A stretch of DNA of 64,000 bases from Streptomyces rimosus subsp. rimosus (lineage in GTDB: Bacteria > Actinomycetota > Actinomycetes > Streptomycetales > Streptomycetaceae): positions 1-64,000 of the forward strand of contig NZ_JOCQ01000037.1 of the NCBI RefSeq assembly GCF_000720725.1, given 5' to 3'. This document shows positions 37,405 to 44,794 of the stretch, piece after piece. Within the stretch, counting starts at the first letter, position 1, and each line of letters opens with the position of its first letter. The notes under the pieces were generated by a model. It was not told the origin of the DNA, did not search any database, and saw nothing but the letters and a program-made list of their open reading frames with translations. Position numbers and translations under genes: made by a program.

Positions 37405-37487
37405 GGGTGACCGTAACGCACATCAAGTTTGTTCGGGAGAACTGTGCGTGGTTTTTCGACACCGCGCGCCGCGGGGGGAGCGGGGCG

Positions 37488-38246
37488 TCACACGTGGACG
37501 ATGTTCACGCCCGCCGCGCGCATTTCCTCGGCCACCGGCGTGCCCTGGGCCGCGTCGGTCACCACCACGTCCAGCTGGTCGACCGAGCAGATGCGGCCGA
37601 GCGCCACCCGGCCCAGCTTCTCGGCGGTGGCCACCAGGATGATGCGCCGCGCCGCGCGCGCTGCCACCCGCTTCACGTGCACATCGTCCAGGTTGTAGGC
37701 GGTCGCGCCGTTGGCCGCGTCCACGCCGCAGCATCCGAGGATGAAGGTGTCGTACCGCAGGTCCTCGAAGGTGCGCAGCGCCGTCTCCCCGTAGAAGGAC
37801 AGCTCGCCGGGCCGGACCTGGCCGCCGGGGAGCAGCAGGCGGATGCCTTCGTGCTCGGCGAGCGGCATGGTCGCGTGCAGGGACAGCGGGGTGACGGTCA
37901 GCCGGCGGCCCGCCATGGCGTGCGCGACGGCGACGGCCGTGGTGCCGGTGTCCAGGGCGACGGTCTCCCCGTCGTTGAGCATCCGCACCACCACGTCGGC
38001 CAGCTTCGCCTTGGTCTCGCCGCCGACCATGGCACGTACCGCGTACGGCGGTTCCACCCCGCTGAGCAGCGCGCTGACCGCGCCGCCGTGCACCCGGCGC
38101 AGGGCGCCCCGCGACTCCAGGAGTTCGAGGTCCCGGCGGATGGTCATCTCCGACGTCTTGGAGGAGCGGGCGAGTTCGGCCACGGAGGCCCGGTTGCGTT
38201 CGGCCAGCAGGGCCAGGATGAACCGGTGGCGTTCGGAGACATTCAT
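37488..38246 (-). CDS. DeoR-family sugar-phosphate-responsive repressor
   Basis: A 252-residue DeoR/GlpR-type repressor. The HTH is at about residues 5-55 (RHRFILALLAERNRASVAELARSSKTSEMTIRRDLE), with the family linker RRVHGGA, and a DeoRC sensor domain containing DTGTT, GCCGVD and the C-terminal VTD. These usually bind phosphorylated sugars. I use the ATG at 38246 because the family begins there; an in-frame extension to 38339 crosses a palindrome that looks like its operator. First gene of the DeoR-MFS-EIIA operon and divergent from the HAD gene. Confidence 0.87.
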   Translation of the reverse strand: MNVSERHRFILALLAERNRASVAELARSSKTSEMTIRRDLELLESRGALRRVHGGAVSALLSGVEPPYAVRAMVGGETKAKLADVVVRMLNDGETVALDTGTTAVAVAHAMAGRRLTVTPLSLHATMPLAEHEGIRLLLPGGQVRPGELSFYGETALRTFEDLRYDTFILGCCGVDAANGATAYNLDDVHVKRVAARAARRIILVATAEKLGRVALGRICSVDQLDVVVTDAAQGTPVAEEMRAAGVNIVHV

Positions 38247-38251
38247 GTCGC

Positions 38252-38266
38252 TGATGTAGCACATCA
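38252..38266. promoter_or_regulatory. Palindrome just upstream of deoR
   Basis: TGATGT-AGC-ACATCA, perfect 6-bp arms, 5 bp before the DeoR start codon; candidate autoregulatory operator. Confidence 0.5.
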
Positions 38267-38356
38267 ACACATCGGGTGCGACTTTCCGCCCTTCCGCCCG
38301 TTGGGTGCGGAGGTTCATGATGGGGTTGGCGGTTGACATACACCCATGGCAAGTGT

Positions 38357-38383
38357 GTACTCACACACACGTTGTGTGAGTAC
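38357..38383. promoter_or_regulatory. 11-bp perfect palindrome between deoR and the HAD gene
   Basis: GTACTCACACA (38357-38367) and TGTGTGAGTAC (38373-38383) separated by 5 bp, in the divergent control region. The strongest operator candidate for the DeoR repressor, placed to control both directions. Confidence 0.6.
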
Positions 38384-38477
38384 GGTGCGGCGAGTACGCG
38401 TCGGTACTGCTAGGGCGGGCTCGACGGGCGGTGCGCGCCTCGCCGCCTCCTGGAGCGGATTCCTTCGAGGTGATGTC

Positions 38478-39068
38478 ATGACCGCGGTGCTCTTCGACAT
38501 GTTCGGCGTGATCGCCCGGCACCAGTCCCCCGCCGCCTGTGACCGGCTGGAGAAGACGGCCGGGGTGTCCGGTGACGTCTTCTGGGAGAGTTACTGGGGG
38601 CTGCGGCAGCCTTATGACCGGGGCGACCAGAACGGCGCGCACTATTGGCGGCAGGTCGCCGACGCGCTCGGTACACGCTTCGACGAGGAGCGGATCGCGG
38701 AACTCATCGCCGCGGACGTGGCGAGCTGGAGCCGGGTCGACGAGGAAATGGTGGAGTACGTCGGGCGGCTGGCCGACCGCGGCACCACCATCGGCCTCCT
38801 GTCGAACATTCCGGTGGAATTGGCGGCGCATTACGAGGAACACCAGGAGTGGCTGAAGCGCTTCCCGGTCCTGGCCTTCTCCTGCCGCATCGGCCACGCC
38901 AAGCCGGAGCCCGGCGCGTACACCTGGTGCAGTACGGCCTTCGGCCTGCCGCCCGAGCGCATCCTGTTCGTCGACGACCGGGACGTCAATGTCCGGGCGG
39001 CCGAGGCGCTGGGCATGCGGGGGCATCTGTTCACGTCGTTGGCGGAGTTGCGGCCGGCGTTGGACTGA
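38478..39068 (+). CDS. HAD-superfamily hydrolase
   Basis: A 196-residue HAD hydrolase (IA subfamily). Motif I is VLFDMFGV with nucleophile Asp7; the second Asp two positions on, which is the general acid of phosphatases, is Phe here, a pattern closer to dehalogenase-like HADs. Motif II is LLSNIP and the Lys/acidic motifs are HAKPEPGAY and ILFVDDRDVN. ATG 38478 has GAGG 8-9 nt upstream. It is divergent from the DeoR operon. Its substrate is unknown, and phosphatase activity should not be assumed given the altered motif. Confidence 0.82.
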   Translation: MTAVLFDMFGVIARHQSPAACDRLEKTAGVSGDVFWESYWGLRQPYDRGDQNGAHYWRQVADALGTRFDEERIAELIAADVASWSRVDEEMVEYVGRLADRGTTIGLLSNIPVELAAHYEEHQEWLKRFPVLAFSCRIGHAKPEPGAYTWCSTAFGLPPERILFVDDRDVNVRAAEALGMRGHLFTSLAELRPALD

Positions 39069-39082
39069 GCCTGGCGGGTACA

Positions 39083-39200
39083 CGCCGTACACCGGCACGC
39101 GCCACTCGCCGGTACGCGCCGTACACCGGCACGTGCCACGCGCCGGTACGCGCCGTACACCGCCGGCGGCACGCGCCGCACACCGCCGGCACGCGTCCCG
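39083..39200. repeat. 34-bp tandem repeats after the HAD gene
   Basis: Units beginning CGCCGTACACCGGCACG start at 39083, 39117 and 39151, the last diverging toward 39200. They lie in non-coding DNA and fold back on themselves because the unit is partly palindromic (CGGTACGCGCCGTACACCG). Confidence 0.7.
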
Positions 39201-39229
39201 CACATTCGGCACGCGCGCCCTCTCATACC

Positions 39230-39269
39230 GGCGCCGGGGCGGGGGACCTGACACCCCCGCCCCGGCGCC
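39230..39269 (+). terminator. Terminator of the HAD gene
   Basis: Perfect 16-bp stem (39230-39245 with 39254-39269) with an 8-nt loop, followed by TTGTCGTTG. Confidence 0.8.
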
Positions 39270-39888
39270 TTGTCGTTGAGGCGGCCACGCCCGCGGCTGC
39301 CGGCCCCCTCCCCCACGCCCACGCAAACTCCGTTCAAAGCCCCACCAACAATGTTTGAACTTTGCGTAAGGTATCGAAACGAACGGCGCTCTGTTCCGTA
39401 TGTCGCTCCTTGGAGTGTTGTCGAAGGCCCGGCCCGCGTCGGCGACGGAACTGCGCCAACGTCCACTTGTCCGGTCGGCCTGCCGTACAAGTGGGCTTCG
39501 GAGCAGGTCAGAAGCGCGCGTTTGAACCCCTGAACGACGTGGCCCACACACCCGCCGGATGCATTCCAGCCTATTGGCAATCGATCAAGCCAAATGAACA
39601 CGTCCCCTGTTACGGTCGATGGCGTCAGAGCTTGAAGAGCCCGGCACCACGCGTCGCAACCGCTGACCGGGCCCCATGGTCACGATCCCGCCGTCGCCGC
39701 TGAGCGACGCCCCCGCCCGACCGGTGAGAGCACCGTCCGGGCCCCGCAGCTGTGCGGCCGTGCGTCAACGGCCGCCGGCTGCCCACCTTCACCACGCCGT
39801 ACCCGGCCACCCGGCTCCGCGGCGGTTCGGCACGCCCGGCGGCCCCGCACACCCCGGCACCACCATGCCTTCACAAGGAGAACCGTCC
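39270..39888. other. Long 5' region of the aminotransferase operon
   Basis: No credible gene. It is clearly more AT-rich than its surroundings between about 39330 and 39610. Two dyads stand out: GTTCAAA/TTTGAAC (39332-39338, 39354-39360) and TTGGC/GCCAA (39574-39578, 39589-39593). Such a long leader suggests regulated expression; I could not fix a promoter. Confidence 0.45.
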
Positions 39889-41157
39889 ATGGACACCACC
39901 AACGTCCGCGATCTGCTCTACTACCCGGTCAGCGCCCGGAAGATGGCCCGTGGCGAGGGGGTCTTCCTGTACGACGAGGAGGGCAACGAATACCTCGACT
40001 GCGCCTCCGCCACCTTCAATCTGAGCCTCGGCTACTCCCACCCGGCCGTGATCGCGGCGATGAAGGAGCAGCTGGACGTCTTCGCCCATCTCACCTCGTC
40101 CGTGCAGAGCGATCCGGTCAACGGGCTGGTGCGCCGGCTCGTGGAGGTGTCCCCCGGGAATCTGACCAAGGTGCATCCGAAGGTTTCCGGGGGCTCCACC
40201 GCCAATGAGGGCGCCATCAAGATGGCGCAGCACGCCACGGGGCGTTCGGAGGTCATCTCCCTGTTCCGCAGCCATCTCGGGCAGACCATGATGATGACCT
40301 CGATGTCGGGCAACGCCTTCCGCAAGGAGCCGTTCCCCTCGCTCTTCCCGCGCACCCTCCAGGTGCCGGACCCGTACTGCTTCCGCTGCTTCTACGGGCA
40401 GCAGCCGGATACCTGCGGGATGATGTGCGTCGACCGCATCGAGGACTTCCTGGAGTACGCGAGTACCGGGCAGGTCGCCGCGATCATCGTCGAGCCGATT
40501 TCCGGCAACGGCGGCAACATCGTGCCGCCGGATGGCTATTTCCCGAAATTACGGGCCTTCTGCGATGAGCACGACATCGTGCTGATCTTCGATGAGATCC
40601 AGACCGGCATCGGCCGTACGGGGCGGATGTTCGCGGCGCAGCACTTCGACGTGGAACCGGACGCGATCACCACCGCCAAGGGGCTGGGCGGCTCGGGCGC
40701 GCAGGTGGCGGCGATCCTGACCAACGAGCGGCTGGCGGGGCTGCCGGCCAACCACCACTCCTTCACCTACGGCGCCAACCTGCTGGCGGCCGCGGCGGCC
40801 AACGTCACTCTCGACATCGTCCGGCAGCCGGAGTTCCTGGCCGGCGTACGGGCCACCGGCAACTACATCCTGGGGCGGCTCGCGGACATGCGGACCCGCT
40901 ACCCGGCCATCGTCGACGTGCGCGGGGTCGGCCTCATGATCGGTTTCGAGATCGCGCACCCCGACGGCAAGCCCGCCGTCAAGCTGACCAACCACCTGGC
41001 GGGCGCGGCCGCGCAGCACGGCCTGATCCTGCGCACCTCGCGATACGGCTACGGCAACGTACTCAAGATCCGGCCGCCGCTGATCCTCACCCTCGACCAG
41101 GCCGAGCTGCTGTGCGACCGCCTGGAGAGCCTCTTCCGCGCGGAGCTGGCCGCATGA
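39889..41157 (+). CDS. Class III PLP aminotransferase (azasugar-type GabT1 candidate)
   Basis: A 422-residue class III aminotransferase. PLP residues are Asp235 (VLIFDEIQTGIGRTG) and the Schiff-base Lys264 (TTAKGLGGSG). A four-Cys segment, Cys164/167/176/180 (CFRCFYGQQPDTCGMMC), is a subgroup feature of some class III enzymes. ATG 39889 has AAGGAGA nine bases upstream. It is first in a tightly overlapping trio with an inositol-phosphatase family protein and a zinc dehydrogenase, the same trio (gabT1-yktC1-gutB1) that makes 1-deoxynojirimycin in Bacillus. There the enzyme aminates fructose 6-phosphate. That function here is inferred from the trio; another aminosugar route remains possible. Confidence 0.85.
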   Translation: MDTTNVRDLLYYPVSARKMARGEGVFLYDEEGNEYLDCASATFNLSLGYSHPAVIAAMKEQLDVFAHLTSSVQSDPVNGLVRRLVEVSPGNLTKVHPKVSGGSTANEGAIKMAQHATGRSEVISLFRSHLGQTMMMTSMSGNAFRKEPFPSLFPRTLQVPDPYCFRCFYGQQPDTCGMMCVDRIEDFLEYASTGQVAAIIVEPISGNGGNIVPPDGYFPKLRAFCDEHDIVLIFDEIQTGIGRTGRMFAAQHFDVEPDAITTAKGLGGSGAQVAAILTNERLAGLPANHHSFTYGANLLAAAAANVTLDIVRQPEFLAGVRATGNYILGRLADMRTRYPAIVDVRGVGLMIGFEIAHPDGKPAVKLTNHLAGAAAQHGLILRTSRYGYGNVLKIRPPLILTLDQAELLCDRLESLFRAELAA

Positions 41158-42125
41158 CGCCGCCGGCATCGCTGAAGAAGCTGCTGACCGGCCTCGGCCA
41201 ACACGTCAGGGCCGAGCTGTTGACGTACGCCGACCGGGGCCCGGCCCGGCAGGTGCACGGTGACTCGCCGGGCGGCGACGCCCAGTTCGACGTGGACGAG
41301 GTCGCCGAGCGGGCCGTGCTGGACCATCTGCGCGCGCACGCCCATGTGCCGCTCGCGGTCTACACCGAGGACGGTTCGCTGGTCGAGCTGGCGCCCGATC
41401 CGGAGTATGTCCTGGTCGTGGATCCCATCGACGGCACCCGGCCGGCCTCGGCGGGCCTGGAGATGGGCATGGTGTCGATCGCCGCGGCGCCGCTCACGGC
41501 GTCCGCGCCCACGCTGGACGATGTCACCGCGGCACATCTGCTGGAGATCAAGTCCGGCGCGTGGATCCACGGTGCCGACGGCGAAGGGCTTTCGTACGGC
41601 GGGTTCCCGCACGCGTTGCCCCGGCTGAGCCGCACCACCGACCCGGCGAGGATGTTCTGGTCGATCGAGTTCAACGGCCATCCGATGCACCTGATGTCGG
41701 CGGCCTACGCGCACCTGGTGGACCGGTCCGCCAACACCGGCGGCGTCTTCGTGTTCAACAGCGCCACGTTCTCGGTCTCGCGCATCATCACCGGTCAGCT
41801 CGACGCGTACGTGGACATCGGCAACCGCGTGCTGCGCGACCACCCCGGCACCGAGGCGGCGTTCCGGGCGGCCGGGCGCGGCTCGATCCTGCACCTGTTC
41901 CCGTACGACATCGCCGCCGCGGTGTACCTCGCCAAGCGCAGCGGGGTCACCATCACCGACGCGTACGGCGACGACCTGGGCACCACCGCGTTGCTCGACC
42001 TGGATCCGATGAACCAGAAGTCGTGTATCGCAGCGGCCACCCCGCAGCTCCACCAGGAACTCCTCGGCGCCATCCGGTGGGACATCCCGGGCGCCGCCCT
42101 CACGACCTCAGGAGGAACGCGATGA
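41154..42125 (+). CDS. Inositol-monophosphatase family sugar phosphatase (YktC1-like candidate)
   Basis: A 323-residue protein of the magnesium-dependent IMPase/FBPase family. Metal ligands are Glu72 (YTEDG) and the DPIDGT box at residues 90-95; the C-terminal DAYGDDLG matches the family's second Asp motif. It has an insert around residues 100-170 relative to the standard 260-residue IMPase. In the proposed pathway it would remove phosphate from a 2-amino-2-deoxy-sugar-6-phosphate intermediate. ATG overlaps the aminotransferase stop and its stop overlaps the dehydrogenase start, both as ATGA. Confidence 0.82.
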   Translation: MTPPASLKKLLTGLGQHVRAELLTYADRGPARQVHGDSPGGDAQFDVDEVAERAVLDHLRAHAHVPLAVYTEDGSLVELAPDPEYVLVVDPIDGTRPASAGLEMGMVSIAAAPLTASAPTLDDVTAAHLLEIKSGAWIHGADGEGLSYGGFPHALPRLSRTTDPARMFWSIEFNGHPMHLMSAAYAHLVDRSANTGGVFVFNSATFSVSRIITGQLDAYVDIGNRVLRDHPGTEAAFRAAGRGSILHLFPYDIAAAVYLAKRSGVTITDAYGDDLGTTALLDLDPMNQKSCIAAATPQLHQELLGAIRWDIPGAALTTSGGTR

Positions 42126-43174
42126 AGGCCCTGGTCCTCACCGAGCGGCACACGGTGTCGCTGGTCGACCATCCGAAGCCGGCGGTCACGGCGCCCGACG
42201 ACGTGGTGGTGCGGGTCGTACAGACCGGCATCTGCGGTACCGACCGCAGCGTGCTGGTGGGCAAGTTCCCCGCCGAGCCGGGTGTGGTGATGGGGCACGA
42301 GGCGGTCGGTACCGTCGAGGAAGTGGGGTCCGCGGTCACCGCGCGCAAGCCGGGTGACCGGGTCGTCATCAACCCGACGCTGTACTGCGGCAGTTGCCCG
42401 CCCTGTCTGCGCGGGCACTGGGACTTCTGCGCCAACAAGGCCGGTACGGAGGTCGGCCTCGATCTGGACGGCGCGTTCGCCGAGTACATCCGGCTGCCCG
42501 AGCGGTTCGTCCACGCCGTGCCCGAGGGCATGGACTTCGACCGCGCGGTGGGCGTGGAGCCGCTGGCCTGCGCGCTGAACAACGTCGAGGCGGGGCGCCT
42601 CCGGGCCGGTGAGACCGCGGTGATCGTCGGCGGCGGCCCGGTCGGCGTGGTCTGCGCGATGGCGGCCCGGCATTACGGCGCCCGGGTCCTGCTGACCGAG
42701 CCGGACCCGTACCGGCAGGAGCTGTGCCGCGAGGTGTTCGCCGGGGACTTCGGAGAGGGCTCCGGCACGGACACCGGCGAGGACTCCGACGGCCGGGTCA
42801 CCGTGCACACACCGGACGACCCGGACCTCACCGGGCGCGGTGACGTGGTCATCGACACCGTCGGCAATCTGCTGGAGCAGAGCCTGACGTACGCGGCGAC
42901 GCGCGGCCGCGTGGTCGTCATGGGCTACAACAGCAACGCGTCGGCCACCGTGCGGCCGCTGGAGATCCTCCAGCGGGGGCTTCAGATCATCGGGGCCGGG
43001 GACTACAACAGCAGGCTGTTCCCCCGGGCGATCGAGCTGGCCCGGTGGCTGCCGCTGGAGCGGCTGGTGACCCACCGTTTCCCGCTGGAGCGCTACGAGG
43101 AGGCGTTCGCGGCCCTCGCCGCGGCGCCCGGCACCCCGTACTCGGCGCTCAAGGTGGTGCTCGTACCGGAGTGA
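42122..43174 (+). CDS. Zinc-dependent sugar-alcohol dehydrogenase (GutB1-like candidate)
   Basis: A 350-residue zinc MDR dehydrogenase. Catalytic-zinc residues are the Cys in GICGTDRS and the pair in MGHEAVG; structural zinc is bound by the four-Cys lobe CGSCPPCLRGHWDFC. The Rossmann loop is VIVGGGPVGVVCAMAARHYGA. A short acidic Gly/Ser/Asp insertion follows the Rossmann strand (GEGSGTDTGEDSDG), which is unusual. In an azasugar route it would oxidise the aminopolyol so that it cyclises to the imine sugar. Last gene of the operon, followed by a strong terminator. Confidence 0.85.
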   Translation: MKALVLTERHTVSLVDHPKPAVTAPDDVVVRVVQTGICGTDRSVLVGKFPAEPGVVMGHEAVGTVEEVGSAVTARKPGDRVVINPTLYCGSCPPCLRGHWDFCANKAGTEVGLDLDGAFAEYIRLPERFVHAVPEGMDFDRAVGVEPLACALNNVEAGRLRAGETAVIVGGGPVGVVCAMAARHYGARVLLTEPDPYRQELCREVFAGDFGEGSGTDTGEDSDGRVTVHTPDDPDLTGRGDVVIDTVGNLLEQSLTYAATRGRVVVMGYNSNASATVRPLEILQRGLQIIGAGDYNSRLFPRAIELARWLPLERLVTHRFPLERYEEAFAALAAAPGTPYSALKVVLVPE

Positions 43175-43188
43175 CCGGCGGCGGAGAA

Positions 43189-43224
43189 CCCTTCCGGCCG
43201 GCTGAGCGGTGCCGGCCGGAAGGG
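43189..43224 (+). terminator. Terminator of the aminotransferase operon
   Basis: Perfect 14-bp stem (43189-43202 with 43211-43224) and 8-nt loop, 15 bp past the dehydrogenase stop. Confidence 0.8.
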
Positions 43225-43289
43225 CCGTGGTGGTGGTCCGGTACGGCGGCCTGCCGACGGCCCGTCAGGGGAACGGCGGCCCGTCATCG

Positions 43290-43655
43290 TCAGGAGAAGT
43301 CGACGGCCGCCAGCACCGGGCCCGCGACGAGGAGGGCGTACTGGATCCAGATGGTGATGCGCCGGGCCCGGAGGCCCGGGGTGTCGGGGAGGCAGAACGA
43401 GACCAGGCCCGCGACGGGGGACAGCATCAGCGCCACCTGAGCCGCGCCCGCCAGCGGCCCGCTCGCCCCGTCACCGCTGTACGCCTGGTTGAGGACGATG
43501 ACCGCGAACAGCACCCACGCGACGGCGAGCAGCGGGAAGCCGAGGAGCGCGAACACCCGCAGCGCCGCCTTGGAGGGCGCGAACGGGTCGCCATCGGGGA
43601 GGTCCGGGGAGGTGGCGGCGGGTACGGGTGCGGTCGGAGGGGCCGATGTGGTCAT
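43290..43655 (-). CDS. Small membrane protein, unknown function
   Basis: A 121-residue protein with a Pro/Ala-rich cytoplasmic N-terminus (about 1-30) and three predicted membrane segments (LRVFALLGFPLLAVAWVLFAVIVL, VALMLSPVAGLVSFC and WIQYALLVAGPVLAAV). I chose ATG 43655 because coding-like composition begins there. No conserved domain recognised. It is divergent from the next gene. Confidence 0.65.
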   Translation of the reverse strand: MTTSAPPTAPVPAATSPDLPDGDPFAPSKAALRVFALLGFPLLAVAWVLFAVIVLNQAYSGDGASGPLAGAAQVALMLSPVAGLVSFCLPDTPGLRARRITIWIQYALLVAGPVLAAVDFS

Positions 43656-43812
43656 GATCGCCAGTCTTCCCGTGGCGGGGCGGTGCGGCATCGGTGCGGG
43701 TACTCAGGGGGCGGTGGGCACCTACTCAGACGACCCGCCCCCTGTGTGGGCAGCCACGACTGCGAAGGTAAAGTCCGCCCCTGCCGCGAAAGATCCACCA
43801 CGGGGGCGCGAG

Positions 43813-44532
43813 ATGAGCACGGTGTGGCTGTATGACCCGAGCCGGCAGGGCGGGCGTTGGGAAGCGCCGCCGGACGGGCGGGTGTTCCGGGAGATCCGGA
43901 CGACGGCCGGGCAGCAGACACCGCCGTACGACCGCAAGGCCGCGCGGACCGTCGCGTACGTCGAGCGGCAGCTGCCGTCCGGTGGTCATGACGCCTACCG
44001 TGCGGCGCGCAAGGACGGCGTGCGCACATTCGACCTGTGGGAGTCGCCGCACCGGGAGCGGCTGCTGGCGCGCGTGGTCACGCGGTCCGCCGCCAAAGGG
44101 CGGCCCGCGTCCTACGAGGTGCTGGGCGCGGACGGCGCGTCCCTGGCGGTCGTCACGCGGGCGCCGGCCCGGAGCGACGGCGTGGGCCGGACGCGCTGGA
44201 CGGTCCGGCAGGCCGGCCGGGAGCCCGCCGTCGGCCTCAAGGGGCGGCTCTTCTGGTGGTGGGTGTGGTGGCTGATCCTGCCCGTCCAGGTGCTCATCGT
44301 GGTCGGCAGCCTGGTGTCGGGCAGTGGTGACGGTGCCCGGATGCCGCGCCGTATCCGCTGGTACGCGGGCGGCCGGCGGAGCCCGGTCCTGGACTGGGCG
44401 AGCGGCGTGGGGGACTTCGAGCTGGACGTGCCGGCCGACTGGTGGGATCCCCGGGTGACCGCCGCCCTCGTCGCCCTGCTCACCAGTCATGCGGGGCTCC
44501 TCGGCACGGCGTGGGACGAGGCGGAGCGGTAA
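43813..44532 (+). CDS. Hypothetical protein with one Trp-rich membrane segment
   Basis: A 239-residue protein of unknown function. The N-terminal 150 residues are soluble and basic (MSTVWLYDPSRQGGRWEAPP), with a beta-rich stretch like LUR-type folds (ASYEVLGADGASLAVVTR). A single membrane segment FWWWVWWLILPVQVLIVVGSLV lies at about 154-175, and the C-terminus ends with an Asp/Trp-rich segment. The resemblance to the LUR1/Tubby-like fold is tentative. ATG 43813 follows a weak GGGGGCGCG ribosome site. Monocistronic. Confidence 0.6.
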   Translation: MSTVWLYDPSRQGGRWEAPPDGRVFREIRTTAGQQTPPYDRKAARTVAYVERQLPSGGHDAYRAARKDGVRTFDLWESPHRERLLARVVTRSAAKGRPASYEVLGADGASLAVVTRAPARSDGVGRTRWTVRQAGREPAVGLKGRLFWWWVWWLILPVQVLIVVGSLVSGSGDGARMPRRIRWYAGGRRSPVLDWASGVGDFELDVPADWWDPRVTAALVALLTSHAGLLGTAWDEAER

Positions 44533-44667
44533 CGCGACGTCCGGCGGGGCGCGCGGCCGTCCGGTCGCCGTCGGCCGCGTCCCCGGCCCGTGGACCGACG
44601 GTGAACACTGCGAATCACCGGCACCGCGTGCCGTAACTTCCGATGAGGCGGACCCCACAGCCAAAGC

Positions 44668-44735
44668 CTGCCAAGAGCTGCCAAGACCCGCCAGACCTGC
44701 CAACCCCCCCGCCCCTATTTGCCAATCTTGCGAAG
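44668..44735. promoter_or_regulatory. Phased CTGCCAA repeats upstream of the short-chain fatty acyl regulator
   Basis: CTGCCAA or close variants start at 44668, 44678, 44688 and 44697, about one helical turn apart, followed by TTTGCCAATCTTGCGAA at about 44718-44734. RamB/ScfR-type regulators bind TTTGCAAA-like sites, so this looks like an autoregulatory operator array. Confidence 0.5.
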
Positions 44736-44794
44736 GCCCGCGATAGCCCCACGGCCACTAAGGTGTGCCGCGCGGCAGCGACGGAGGGGGCATC

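Noticed and set aside
39083..39220. CRISPR-like repeats
   Set aside because: Units are adjacent with no spacers of constant length and no cas genes; ordinary tandem repeats.
39362..39703. 113-codon frame upstream of the aminotransferase
   Set aside because: Cys/Arg/Pro-rich with no ribosome site or similarity; lies in a clear leader region.
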